Shown one piece after another: positions 52,420-60,940 of a stretch of 64,000 bases of DNA. The translations under genes and the position numbers were made by a program. The DNA is taken from positions 124,001 to 188,000 of the forward strand of contig NZ_FQVI01000002.1 of assembly GCF_900129135.1 (NCBI RefSeq), given 5' to 3'. Below the pieces are notes generated by a model, which was not told where the DNA came from, did no database searches, and saw only the letters and a program-made list of their open reading frames with translations. Every line of letters begins with the position of its first letter. The stretch's first letter is position 1. Origin of the DNA: Lactonifactor longoviformis DSM 17459. GTDB lineage: Bacteria > Bacillota > Clostridia > Lachnospirales > Lachnospiraceae.

Positions 52420-53799
52420 CTACTCCTCGCTCAATGCTTCTATAGGAATCAAACGGGATGCTTTGAATGCCGGATAAAATCCAAAAAGAGTGCCGGTGAT
52501 AACGGCAAAGATAACCGCCAGCACAGCGCCCCACAGAGAAAGCTCCACCCTAACGCTGAAATGCTCTACAATGGGTGTTACCAGGAAACTGAATCCAACG
52601 CCCAGAAAGCCTCCGATGATACTAATTACACTGGATTCCAGCAAGAATTCCAGCAGTATATCCTTCTTGGAACACCCCATGGATTTCAGAATCCCGATTT
52701 CCTTTGTCCTCTCCTTTACTGTGACAAAAAGAACATTCATAATCCCGATTCCTCCCACTACAAACACAATGGCAGCCATGGCAATCAGAAGCATGGTCAG
52801 TATGTTATTGGATTCAGCAGCGGCCTCCATCTTGCTGCCCGCATCGGTGATGGTAAATTCTGTATTCGGATAACTCTCGGCAAGAACTGTTTCTATATTT
52901 GTGATCACCGTGCTGATCTCTTCCACATCTGAGGCTATCACGGTAATCGTAGGACTGATGCTGCTGCCTGTGATATACTTGACACCTGTATTATAAGGAA
53001 TAAAAATACCCTCGTCAGGACTGATCCCGGAGGAAACGGTTCCTACTTCTTCCAGGACTCCATTTACCACATACGGCCTGTTGTCTATATAAATCTCACT
53101 GTCATAGGCATCGTAGGCACTTCCGAAAATCTCTTTTGCCGCTGCTGCCCCCAGCACACACACCTTTTCCATCGTCTCATCGTTGGCATCCGTCAGAAAA
53201 TCACCGATAGCCATAGAAAGATTGCTGATATCCCTGAACTCACTCTGCACACCTGCCACAGTGTAGGAGGCTGCCTCCTCCAATTCCCCTCCGTCCACCT
53301 CCTGCTTGGTAGAATAGGAGATAGACACAGAGGTGATACCCGGGACAAAAGTTTCCAGATCGTCCACATCGTCCAATGACAAGGTTACCGCTTCCTGGTT
53401 GATCCGGTCGGACTGCCCGAATCCCCCAAATGCTCCCATATCAGGCATCTGCATACCACCGCCGAAGAAGTCAGCGCCCATATCGGAACCCGGAGTTCCC
53501 TGAGGAGCTGAACCGCCCCACGGCATGGTTCCTCCGCCAAAATCATTCCCTGAGCTTTTCCCCCCTCTCTGCTCAAACTGGCTTATATTACTGCCGTTTC
53601 CTTCGTAAGAAATATCAATCGCTCCCGCATTTAGATTTTTAAACTGCTCTGCAACGTCCATCTGTCCGCCTCTGCCGATTGCTATTACCATAACGATGGT
53701 TGCGGCTCCCACTATAATCCCCACAGATGTCATAATCACCTTGAATTTATTTTGTGTCAGATTCGTCCATACCAGACGCAGCAGTTCTCCCGATCTCAT
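52420..53799 (-). CDS. MacB-like ABC transporter permease
   Basis: 459 residues with the MacB/FtsX layout: one N-terminal helix (NKFKVIMTSVGIIVGAATIV), a large extracellular MacB-PCD domain (about 45-330) and three C-terminal helices (KERTKEIGILKSMGCSKKDI marks the cytoplasmic loop). The extracellular domain carries a Gly/Met-rich insertion (FFGGGMQMPDMGAFGGFG). Its ATG overlaps the adaptor stop codon (ATGA), so translation is coupled. Probable exporter of a peptide, antibiotic or toxic compound. Confidence 0.92.
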   Translation of the reverse strand: MRSGELLRLVWTNLTQNKFKVIMTSVGIIVGAATIVMVIAIGRGGQMDVAEQFKNLNAGAIDISYEGNGSNISQFEQRGGKSSGNDFGGGTMPWGGSAPQGTPGSDMGADFFGGGMQMPDMGAFGGFGQSDRINQEAVTLSLDDVDDLETFVPGITSVSISYSTKQEVDGGELEEAASYTVAGVQSEFRDISNLSMAIGDFLTDANDETMEKVCVLGAAAAKEIFGSAYDAYDSEIYIDNRPYVVNGVLEEVGTVSSGISPDEGIFIPYNTGVKYITGSSISPTITVIASDVEEISTVITNIETVLAESYPNTEFTITDAGSKMEAAAESNNILTMLLIAMAAIVFVVGGIGIMNVLFVTVKERTKEIGILKSMGCSKKDILLEFLLESSVISIIGGFLGVGFSFLVTPIVEHFSVRVELSLWGAVLAVIFAVITGTLFGFYPAFKASRLIPIEALSEE

Positions 53800-55343
53800 G
53801 ATTCCACCTTACTTTCAATCAAAACGGTATCCCCCTCCTTGAGTCCCTCTTGGATCTCTACATGAACCCCGTCAGAAAACCCTGTGGTCACTTCCACCTG
53901 CTGCACATTGCCGGATTCATCTTTTACTTTTACATAAGATTTTGCATCCTCAGCCACCACTGCTTTGTTGGACACATAAAGTACATCCTCGATTTCTTTT
54001 GTAATAAAGGTTACATTGGCAGTCATCCCTGTCAGCACCTTCTCCGGCACGGTATCAAGAGTAATGGTAACCGGATAGCTGACAGTGGAGGAAGAGGTAT
54101 CCGCTGCATCTATGGCCGTTACTGTACCGGAATACACCTCATCTGCAAAAGCCGCAAATGAAATCTGCACCTCATCTCCTATCGTCACACTTTCAATATC
54201 ATCCTGCATGACGGAAACTTCTATGGTGACTGCTCCTTCATCTGCATATTCTGCCAGAGGTGTCTCGCTATTCAAGCTGTCGCCCGCTGCATAGGAAGAG
54301 GTGACCACGGTTCCGCTGCAGGCCGCGTAAATGGTATTGTCTGTCACCAGTGACTGGAAGGCGGCCAGGTTTTCATTGGCGGTATCCAAAGTTTCCTGCG
54401 CCTCCTCTGCTGCCTGACCAACACTGTTCATTGAAACCTCATATAATTCTTTTGCATTTTCATAATTGAGCATAGTCTCTTCATACTTCTGCCTGGCCTC
54501 CAATTTTTTAGTCTCGGCTTCACGGTTTGCCTGATCCAGCTGTGACTGAAGGCTGGCAGCCTGCGCATCGTCACTGGTGCTGTCCAGCTGTGACTGGAGG
54601 GAAGCAATATTATTGTCAATAGAAGCAATCTCTGCCTCGTACACCGCTTCTGCCACGCTGCCGGCTGCCTGATAGGCCTCGTATTCGCTCTCTGCCTTTA
54701 ATTTTGTCTCCTCGTCTTCCAGTTCGGCGGCCTTTAAAGCCAGTTCGGCGTTCGCAGCTGCACGTTCCAATTCCTCCCGAAAGGCGTCCGCACTGTCCGC
54801 TGTCACCTTCAAAATCGGTTCTCCGGCATTCACCTTTTGTCCCTGCGCTATGTAGACCTCCTCCACAACCAGAGTTGTCTCTGAGGAAGTTCCTGTTGTA
54901 CTGTCCGACGGAACAGCAATACTTCCACTTGAAGTCTGAGTGAAACCGGACACACTGTCTGTACCTCCTGTGCCCATATTGCCCGGGAGTGCCTGACTGG
55001 CTCCCCCGGCTTCTGTTTTGCTGCTGCTCTCCGTTTCCTTCTGACTGCTGGTACCAGAAGAATTTGATACTGAGGAATTTGATGTCCCCGTACTGCTGCT
55101 TCCTGTATTTGCTGAAGTGAGATCTACCTGTACAATTTCCAGATCGTACTCCTGTGTCTGGGTTCCTACACTGACACTGCCGCTCTCTGTGATTCCGGTT
55201 ACAATATTGCCTCTCTCTACAGTTGTCTCCTTGGTGACTACCTCTTCTGTTTTTTCATTTCCCCTGATATAGCAGATAAGGGATACCGCGGATACGGCAG
55301 CGACGACAGTAACGGCAACGGCTATCATACTCTTTTTTTTCAT
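53796..55343 (-). CDS. HlyD/MacA-type adaptor (membrane fusion-like) subunit of the exporter
   Basis: 515 residues. One N-terminal membrane helix, a Ser/Gly/Thr-rich stretch (about 75-150), a lipoyl-like part (VEEVYIAQGQKVNAGEPILKV), a long coiled coil (about 180-320) and a C-terminal beta-barrel with VLTGMTANVTFITKE. AAGGAG precedes the ATG. First gene of the four-gene operon. Its promoter shares a direct-repeat operator with the second adaptor gene at 56432-58264. Confidence 0.9.
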   Translation of the reverse strand: MKKKSMIAVAVTVVAAVSAVSLICYIRGNEKTEEVVTKETTVERGNIVTGITESGSVSVGTQTQEYDLEIVQVDLTSANTGSSSTGTSNSSVSNSSGTSSQKETESSSKTEAGGASQALPGNMGTGGTDSVSGFTQTSSGSIAVPSDSTTGTSSETTLVVEEVYIAQGQKVNAGEPILKVTADSADAFREELERAAANAELALKAAELEDEETKLKAESEYEAYQAAGSVAEAVYEAEIASIDNNIASLQSQLDSTSDDAQAASLQSQLDQANREAETKKLEARQKYEETMLNYENAKELYEVSMNSVGQAAEEAQETLDTANENLAAFQSLVTDNTIYAACSGTVVTSSYAAGDSLNSETPLAEYADEGAVTIEVSVMQDDIESVTIGDEVQISFAAFADEVYSGTVTAIDAADTSSSTVSYPVTITLDTVPEKVLTGMTANVTFITKEIEDVLYVSNKAVVAEDAKSYVKVKDESGNVQQVEVTTGFSDGVHVEIQEGLKEGDTVLIESKVES

Positions 55344-55399
55344 TTCTCTACTCCTTGCCTGTATATTCTGAATTTCGTAAGCCTTTTTTATTCTACCTA

Positions 55400-55433
55400 A
55401 TCATACTAGTTATTCCTGAAATTAACCTTAAAA
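55400..55433 (-). promoter_or_regulatory. Response-regulator-type operator and promoter, copy A
   Basis: On the minus strand TTTAAGG-TTAA-TTTCAGG (55432-55415) is an 11-bp-period direct repeat of OmpR/PhoB type. It is followed after 9 nt by TATGAT (55405-55400). The same arrangement occurs at 58318-58350 in front of the second adaptor gene. Confidence 0.6.
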
Positions 55434-55453
55434 AGCACAGACATACAGAGAAA

Positions 55454-55493
55454 AACCCGCGGGGACACCTTTTCTTTGGTGCCCCCGCGGGTT
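55454..55493 (-). terminator. Terminator of the second adaptor operon
   Basis: AACCCGCGGGGACACC (55454-55469) pairs with GGTGCCCCCGCGGGTT (55478-55493), one mismatch. On the minus strand TTTTTCTC follows. Confidence 0.85.
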
Positions 55494-55509
55494 AGCTTCC
55501 TTTTCCGCT

Positions 55510-56352
55510 TTATTCTTCCTCTTTTTCTTCTTCCTGAATAATGCGCAGAAAGTCCGCCTCTCTCTTCTTCCGTCTGGGAATAAAACGTCTGGCCATCTTC
55601 CCTTTTCCTCTGGATTTCACATAGAAAAATCCGATAACAGAAAAGACTACCGCACCGATAAAGTTTACAAAAAGATCCTTCATAGTATCCAGAAGGCCGA
55701 TATCCAGATATCCTCCCAATCCCAGGCTTTCCCCGTTGACAGCTACATCCTTAATCCCATCGATGGTGACAGGGTGATTACCCTTTGTGGGATCCAGCAT
55801 GACTGAAGTAATGGAATGGAGCACCGTATCCTTCTGCATATCAAATCCCAGAAATAAGTCCATACCGCATTCAAAAAACTCCCAGATGACACCGATGGTC
55901 ATGGAAAAACAGAATGCTACTATAGCCGTAAAGGCAGGTGACAATTGAAACTTTACTTTTTCATTCCGGTTCAGCAGATCAACCAGCGAAAATCCGATGG
56001 CTGCAGCCAAGAAACCGTTGACCGTGTGCAGAAGTGTATCCCATCCGGGGAATCTGATGTAGTACGCCTGTATCTCTCCCAATATCTCAGCTGCAAATAT
56101 AAACAGGAGAATAATGATTTCCAGTGTAGTTGGCAGCTCAATCTTCAGATTTACCTGGATAAAGCTGGGTACCATCAAAAGAACCAGGGTCAGTAAGCAC
56201 AAAAATACATTTTCATAATTGCCGTTAAACAACTGCAGTACCATCATAAGAAGCACTGCCAGCCGAAGTATCACATATACCAGGAAGGAACTTTTGTGCT
56301 CCTGCAGCTCCATATGTACAGCCTTCCACATTTGTTTTATTTTTCTTATCAT
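55510..56352 (-). CDS. Multi-pass membrane protein, DUF2238/YjdF-like
   Basis: 280 residues with about seven membrane segments and a lysine/arginine- and glutamate-rich tail. The motif RFPGWDTLLHTVNGFLAA and the later IGVIWEFFECGMDLFLG resemble DUF2238 inner-membrane proteins. GGGAGA precedes the ATG. It follows the second adaptor gene on the same strand after 79 nt, so the two likely share a promoter. The function is unknown. Confidence 0.78.
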   Translation of the reverse strand: MIRKIKQMWKAVHMELQEHKSSFLVYVILRLAVLLMMVLQLFNGNYENVFLCLLTLVLLMVPSFIQVNLKIELPTTLEIIILLFIFAAEILGEIQAYYIRFPGWDTLLHTVNGFLAAAIGFSLVDLLNRNEKVKFQLSPAFTAIVAFCFSMTIGVIWEFFECGMDLFLGFDMQKDTVLHSITSVMLDPTKGNHPVTIDGIKDVAVNGESLGLGGYLDIGLLDTMKDLFVNFIGAVVFSVIGFFYVKSRGKGKMARRFIPRRKKREADFLRIIQEEEKEEE

Positions 56353-56431
56353 TTATTCTCCCACTTATTCTTTCTAACATATAATATGGGAATTATAACA
56401 CACTATAATCTGATACTGCAATAAGCTTCCA

Positions 56432-58264
56432 TCAGGGATTCTGTTCTCCTGGATTTTGGAGATTATTTTCCTGAGGGCCTCCCATTATTTCTTCCATATT
56501 CAGGTATACGGCTGCTGATGTGCCGTTTTCTATCCCCTCCCCTTCACCATCTATGGACACTGTAACTGTATAAGAAACACTAGAGACACTCTGGGAAGCT
56601 GAAGATGCGGCTACCGCTGTTACCGTCCCCTCCAGCTGTCCTGTCTCCTCAATATAGATCATGGCTGTATCTCCCACCTCCACACTTGTGACATCTGCCT
56701 GACTAACCGAAATTGAGATATTCTTATAGGAAGTATCTTCGTAAAATACAAGAGAACTCTGGCCGGACAATTCATCCCCCTCCTGACAGCCTATCATCTG
56801 TATCTTTCCGTCACGGGCAGCTCTTACAATTCCATCCTGATACTGGGTTGCCAAAAGATCTGCATTTTCCTGTGCTGCGGCCACCGCCTCTTCTGCTGCC
56901 TCTAACTCCTGATCCAGCCTTTCCATGGTAAGATCGTAATTATTCTTAGCATACTCGTAGGAAAGCATGTCGGAGCGATACGTCTCTTTCACTGAAACCA
57001 TTTCGGTTACCTGATTATTCAGAGCTTCCGCATAGGCAGCTTCCAGGGAAGGCAGCTGGCTGTCTGCCTTCTCCAGCTCCTGGGAAAGCTGGTTTATTTC
57101 CTGATTCAGGGAACTGACGGATTTCTCAGCTGATGACAGAACAGACTGGTACTCTGCCACTACTTTATCCAGTTCCTCTTTCTCTGTTTTAATATCCTTG
57201 TATGCGTTCTTATGCGCCTCATAGGTACTTTTTGCCGTGGTGTACTGTCCCTTCAGACTTTCCAGCAGGGTATCTATCTCACTGGCTGTCCCGGCTTCAC
57301 TGCCAGCTTCTTCTGCTTCACGGCTGTCGGAAGCGGCACTCTGTCCGGCCGCCGGTGCACTGACAGAAAATGCCCGGGCAGCCTGAGTGCCCTCGGAACT
57401 GCCTGCTAACTCTGCCGCCTCTTTGGATATCTCTGACAGAACGGTATCCAACTCCTGGGTATCTTCTCCCCTGTAAGAGCCCAGATACCGACAGACAATC
57501 GCAACTGCTCTAAGTTCTTCCAGTGCTGTTTCATATCCGGACTTTTCTTGTTCGTACACTTCCTTCACTGAGGACAACTCTCCCTGAGCCTGTGACAGCT
57601 TGGCTTCTGCCTCGCTGCTCTGGCTGTTGAGAGAAGCAATCTGATTCTCTTTTTCAGCAATGGAAACTGGATTGTCATTAACCGTGAGATACGCCTCTTC
57701 CAGGGAAGACTGGGCACTGCTCACTTTTTCTTCCAGAGCAGCGATCTGACTCTCATATTCAGCCTTCGCAGTCTCATTCAAGCCTGCTTCTGCTATATAA
57801 GTATATTCTGCCTCCATCTTAGCCTTTGTGTATTCCATTTTTTCTGTAGTGAGAGCGTTCTCTGCACTTTTTACTGCCTTCGCAAGGAATCTCTCCGCCT
57901 GTTCCAGGCTTTCCTCCGTTACCTTTAAAATTTGCTCCCCCTCTGTGACTGTATCCTGTGCACTCACGCAGATCTCTTCCACCACCAGGGGGGCAGAGGT
58001 CTCACCATCTGTCAGCGTCAGTGTAAATTCCTGTGCAGCTGTGCCGTAAGCTACATATCCGCTGCCGCTCACAGCCTCTGACTGGGGTATTTCCATCTCT
58101 GTCCGCTGCCGGCCGGTTGTCTTGGCCGTCCCCGCATGCTTTTTATACACAGAGATCCCTGTGATTACAATGAGCGCCATACATACCGCTGTGACACTGG
58201 TGATGCAGACGACCTTTTTTTGAACACTTAATTCCTTCCATTTACCTGCTATCTTTGTCCTCAT
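56432..58264 (-). CDS. Second, long HlyD-type adaptor without adjacent ABC genes
   Basis: 610 residues. An N-terminal membrane helix (VVCITSVTAVCMALIVITGI) is followed by a biotinyl-lipoyl-like segment (VVEEICVSAQDTVTEGEQIL), a very long coiled coil (about 120-480, with alanine/glutamate-rich heptads such as ESQIAALEEKVSSAQSSLEE) and a C-terminal beta part. It resembles the adaptor at 53796 but is about 95 residues longer. No permease or ATPase lies next to it; it may share the MacB-like pair encoded at 51-53.8 kb. AAAGGAG precedes the ATG. Confidence 0.88.
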   Translation of the reverse strand: MRTKIAGKWKELSVQKKVVCITSVTAVCMALIVITGISVYKKHAGTAKTTGRQRTEMEIPQSEAVSGSGYVAYGTAAQEFTLTLTDGETSAPLVVEEICVSAQDTVTEGEQILKVTEESLEQAERFLAKAVKSAENALTTEKMEYTKAKMEAEYTYIAEAGLNETAKAEYESQIAALEEKVSSAQSSLEEAYLTVNDNPVSIAEKENQIASLNSQSSEAEAKLSQAQGELSSVKEVYEQEKSGYETALEELRAVAIVCRYLGSYRGEDTQELDTVLSEISKEAAELAGSSEGTQAARAFSVSAPAAGQSAASDSREAEEAGSEAGTASEIDTLLESLKGQYTTAKSTYEAHKNAYKDIKTEKEELDKVVAEYQSVLSSAEKSVSSLNQEINQLSQELEKADSQLPSLEAAYAEALNNQVTEMVSVKETYRSDMLSYEYAKNNYDLTMERLDQELEAAEEAVAAAQENADLLATQYQDGIVRAARDGKIQMIGCQEGDELSGQSSLVFYEDTSYKNISISVSQADVTSVEVGDTAMIYIEETGQLEGTVTAVAASSASQSVSSVSYTVTVSIDGEGEGIENGTSAAVYLNMEEIMGGPQENNLQNPGEQNP

Positions 58265-58317
58265 TACCTGCTCCTTTTACATGTGTCATTCAGGAATACT
58301 TCCTTATTGTCGTATTT

Positions 58318-58350
58318 ATCATACAGGAGCTTCCTGAAATTAGCCTTAAA
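58318..58350 (-). promoter_or_regulatory. Response-regulator-type operator and promoter, copy B
   Basis: Minus strand TTTAAGG-CTAA-TTTCAGG (58350-58333), 9 nt, then TATGAT (58323-58318). It matches copy A at 55400-55433 in both repeat and spacing, and lies about 54 nt from the start codon at 58264. Confidence 0.6.
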
Positions 58351-58361
58351 CAGGGAGGAAA

Positions 58362-58400
58362 AAAAGCGTCCCACCTCAACAAATGAAGCGGGACGCTTTT
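58362..58400 (-). terminator. Terminator of the decarboxylase operon
   Basis: AAAAGCGTCCC (58362-58372) pairs with GGGACGCTTTT (58390-58400), right after the lpdC stop codon. The minus strand continues into a T-run. Confidence 0.85.
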
Positions 58401-58404
58401 CTTT

Positions 58405-59880
58405 TTATTTAAATAATTCAGGAACCCAGTGTGCTGGATCCAGTTCTTTGAATTTAGAGCGGTGGAATCTGTCTTTCTCTGAGAATGGCACTGTACAGTC
58501 AAATATGGCTTTGCAGGCAATTCCATGATCCCTGATGGATGGTGACATAGCAGGATCATTGGAGGGATCCAGAGGATGACAGCGCACTCCCGGAATCGGA
58601 ATCAGGTCAACATCTGCCTGGAAACGGGTATTCATGGCCCAGACAACATCTTTGATATCGAAACAATCTACATCTTCGTCTACCAGGAATACATGCTTTA
58701 ATTCACTGAATGCAGAGAAAGCTAAAAGCGCTGCCTGACGCTGTCTTCCTTCGTCAGAGGGAACGGTTTTCTTAAACTGCATCACTGCCATATATTTTCC
58801 GCCGCCGCTGGAAGCACAGTATACATTCTGAAGTTTTCCGGGCATCGCGCGTTCTACCATGGAGATGATGCTGGCTTCTGTAGGAATACCAGCCATGCTT
58901 ACATGCTCCTCGCTTGGCCCAATGCAGGACTGCATAATGGGGTTCTTTCTTGTGGTTACGGCTTTTACCTTAATGATTGGAACAGATGGATTAGCTGCAC
59001 CTGTATACCCTGGGAATTCAGGCATTGCTTTTCCGGTATCCGACTGGACATCCTCTCTCACCCGTACATCTGGGAGCAGTTCTCCCTCGATGACATACTC
59101 TGCGTTGGCAATGCATCTCTCATCGATGGTCAGACAGTTGGTTAACTTTACCGCTTCCTTGCGGATAGCCCCGGCTGCTCCTAATTCATTATATCCCAGA
59201 GGGGTTGTGGGAGGCTCGAAACAGGCAGCAATTTCAATGGCCGGATCTACCCCTACGCTGATAGAGATAGGAAGCGGTTTGCCCATTGCCTCTGCTTTTT
59301 CCCGAAACACTCCCAGATGACGGGCACCTGGCACGAAATACATGGAAATTTCATCTTTGCTCTGCAGACAGAGACGGTGAATGGTAATATCAGACTCTTT
59401 TGTCTCAGGGTCTGACGCATAGCAAAGTCCCATGGTAATATAGGGTCCTGCGTCTTCCTCCGTATTGGTGGGAGCAGGAATTAATTTGCGGATATCGAAT
59501 CCCGGTTCATCTGCATAATGAACCACTTCCTGGCATTTAGCCTCTTTATTGTCAACCACTACAGGTGCTATGGGTGCAGAAACTGCCTCATTTAACAGAA
59601 ATCCCAGACGCTCCGGTTTTTCGTTGAGCAGATAACCAACTCTTTTTCTGCTTGCCAATAGTCCGATGGCTACTTTTGCGTCCTCGTGTCCTTTTACCTT
59701 GTTGAATACCATGGCAGGACCTTCCTGTGTAGGTCTCGCAACAGTTCCGCCTGCTCCAACATAGCGGTACACTCCTGAGAGTTCTGCACGGGGATCTACT
59801 TCTACGTCAGTCTCTACCAACTGTCCGTCAATCTCTTTTAAATATTCCAAAGCGGAACGTAAATCTTCTATTTTTGCCAT
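58405..59880 (-). CDS. lpdC: UbiD-family gallate/protocatechuate-type decarboxylase
   Basis: 491 residues, strikingly like lactobacillar gallate decarboxylase LpdC over its whole length (ETDVEVDPRAELSGVYRY, RPTQEGPAMVFN, SCIGPSEEHVSMAGIPTEAS, NTRFQADVDL). The E-x-x-x-R-x-x-E-type UbiD acid residues lie in the central domain. It needs prenylated FMN made by the UbiX protein encoded upstream. AAAGGAGG precedes the ATG. Last gene of the operon. Likely reaction: gallate or a similar hydroxybenzoate to the phenol plus CO2. Confidence 0.92.
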   Translation of the reverse strand: MAKIEDLRSALEYLKEIDGQLVETDVEVDPRAELSGVYRYVGAGGTVARPTQEGPAMVFNKVKGHEDAKVAIGLLASRKRVGYLLNEKPERLGFLLNEAVSAPIAPVVVDNKEAKCQEVVHYADEPGFDIRKLIPAPTNTEEDAGPYITMGLCYASDPETKESDITIHRLCLQSKDEISMYFVPGARHLGVFREKAEAMGKPLPISISVGVDPAIEIAACFEPPTTPLGYNELGAAGAIRKEAVKLTNCLTIDERCIANAEYVIEGELLPDVRVREDVQSDTGKAMPEFPGYTGAANPSVPIIKVKAVTTRKNPIMQSCIGPSEEHVSMAGIPTEASIISMVERAMPGKLQNVYCASSGGGKYMAVMQFKKTVPSDEGRQRQAALLAFSAFSELKHVFLVDEDVDCFDIKDVVWAMNTRFQADVDLIPIPGVRCHPLDPSNDPAMSPSIRDHGIACKAIFDCTVPFSEKDRFHRSKFKELDPAHWVPELFK

Positions 59881-59893
59881 TTTAAAACCTCCT

Positions 59894-60283
59894 TTAACGG
59901 TTCGCTTTTTTTACTGCAGCAATTATTTTATCACAAACTTCCCGGCTGTTATCCATCAGGATCTGAAGCTCCTCTGCCGCAGCCTCATCAATATGTACTC
60001 CGGCTGCCACCGATACCCTGCAGTCCAGCTCTGTAGCCAGGTATCTGGCCGCCCATCTGGCCACTTCATCATCTTTATGTTCAAATGCGCAGAGGACACT
60101 GACGGTTGCGGAGCGTCTGGGCTTTCCCTCATACAGAGGCCGGGCACATCCCAGGGCTGTGGCTCCCACATGGTACCGGGAGCCCCCGCATATAGTGACA
60201 CTGAGATCCTCTCCGCAGGATACGGCCCAGGCTTCTGTCTGATATCTGCTGCCCTCAGCCGCCATCACATGAAATGTCTTCAT
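59894..60283 (-). CDS. lpdD: LpdD-like small protein (prenylated-flavin handling)
   Basis: 129 residues (GSRYQTEAWAVSCGEDLSVT, GGSRYHVGATALGCARPLYE). Length, sequence character and position next to lpdC fit LpdD, the small partner of gallate decarboxylase proposed to help supply prenylated flavin. Its ATG overlaps the UbiX stop codon (TAATG), so the two are coupled. I recognise it partly by context. Confidence 0.82.
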   Translation of the reverse strand: MKTFHVMAAEGSRYQTEAWAVSCGEDLSVTICGGSRYHVGATALGCARPLYEGKPRRSATVSVLCAFEHKDDEVARWAARYLATELDCRVSVAAGVHIDEAAAEELQILMDNSREVCDKIIAAVKKANR

Positions 60284-60849
60284 TACTCATCCGCTCCTGT
60301 CCAGGGTACAAATTTATCATGGGTTATCCCAAACTGCATCAGTACCTTCCCTACAATGTGGTTGATCTGATCCTCCAGTGTTTTTGGTCCATTGTAAAAG
60401 GTCAGCATGGGGGGGACAATGACACACCCCAGCTCAGCTGCCTCCTTCAGATTTCTGAGATGCAGTCTGCTAAAAGGCATCTCTCTGGGAACCAGCACTA
60501 CTTTTCGCCCTTCCTTCATACAAACATCAGCGGCCCGAACCATCAGATTCTCTGCATATCCTGCTGTGATGCCGGCCAATGTTTTCATGCTGCAGGGCAT
60601 AATGATCATACCATCTGTCACATATGAGCCGCTGGATATGGCAGCCGCAAGGTTTTTATCCTCGTGGACTACATCTGCCAGAGAAATCAGGTCCTCCAGG
60701 GGAATATCGCATTCTAACTCCCAGGTCTTCTTTGCCCCAGCGGTCATTATAAGGTGTACCTCACAGCCCTCGATGTTTTTTAAAGCCCTTACCAGGTAAT
60801 AACTCATCTCAACCCCGGAAGCGCCGGTTACGCCTACGATTATTCTCAT
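60283..60849 (-). CDS. ubiX: UbiX-family flavin prenyltransferase
   Basis: 188 residues with the UbiX motifs: IIVGVTGASGVEMSYYLVRA at the N-terminus, SGSYVTDGMIIMPCSMKTLA, VLVPREMPFSRLHLRNL and VIVPPMLTFYNGPKT. It attaches a dimethylallyl group to FMN to make the cofactor for UbiD enzymes. It lies in one operon with two UbiD decarboxylases and the two small partners LpdD and ShdD. In related operons the gene is called lpdB, bsdB or shdB. Confidence 0.95.
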   Translation of the reverse strand: MRIIVGVTGASGVEMSYYLVRALKNIEGCEVHLIMTAGAKKTWELECDIPLEDLISLADVVHEDKNLAAAISSGSYVTDGMIIMPCSMKTLAGITAGYAENLMVRAADVCMKEGRKVVLVPREMPFSRLHLRNLKEAAELGCVIVPPMLTFYNGPKTLEDQINHIVGKVLMQFGITHDKFVPWTGADE

Positions 60850-60940
60850 GTTTTTACCGCCTTTATCTTTTATTTGCAGACCAGAGGCTGTAAAACCGTC
60901 TCCGGCCTGCGAAACATATACTTGAATACTTCCTTACTTA

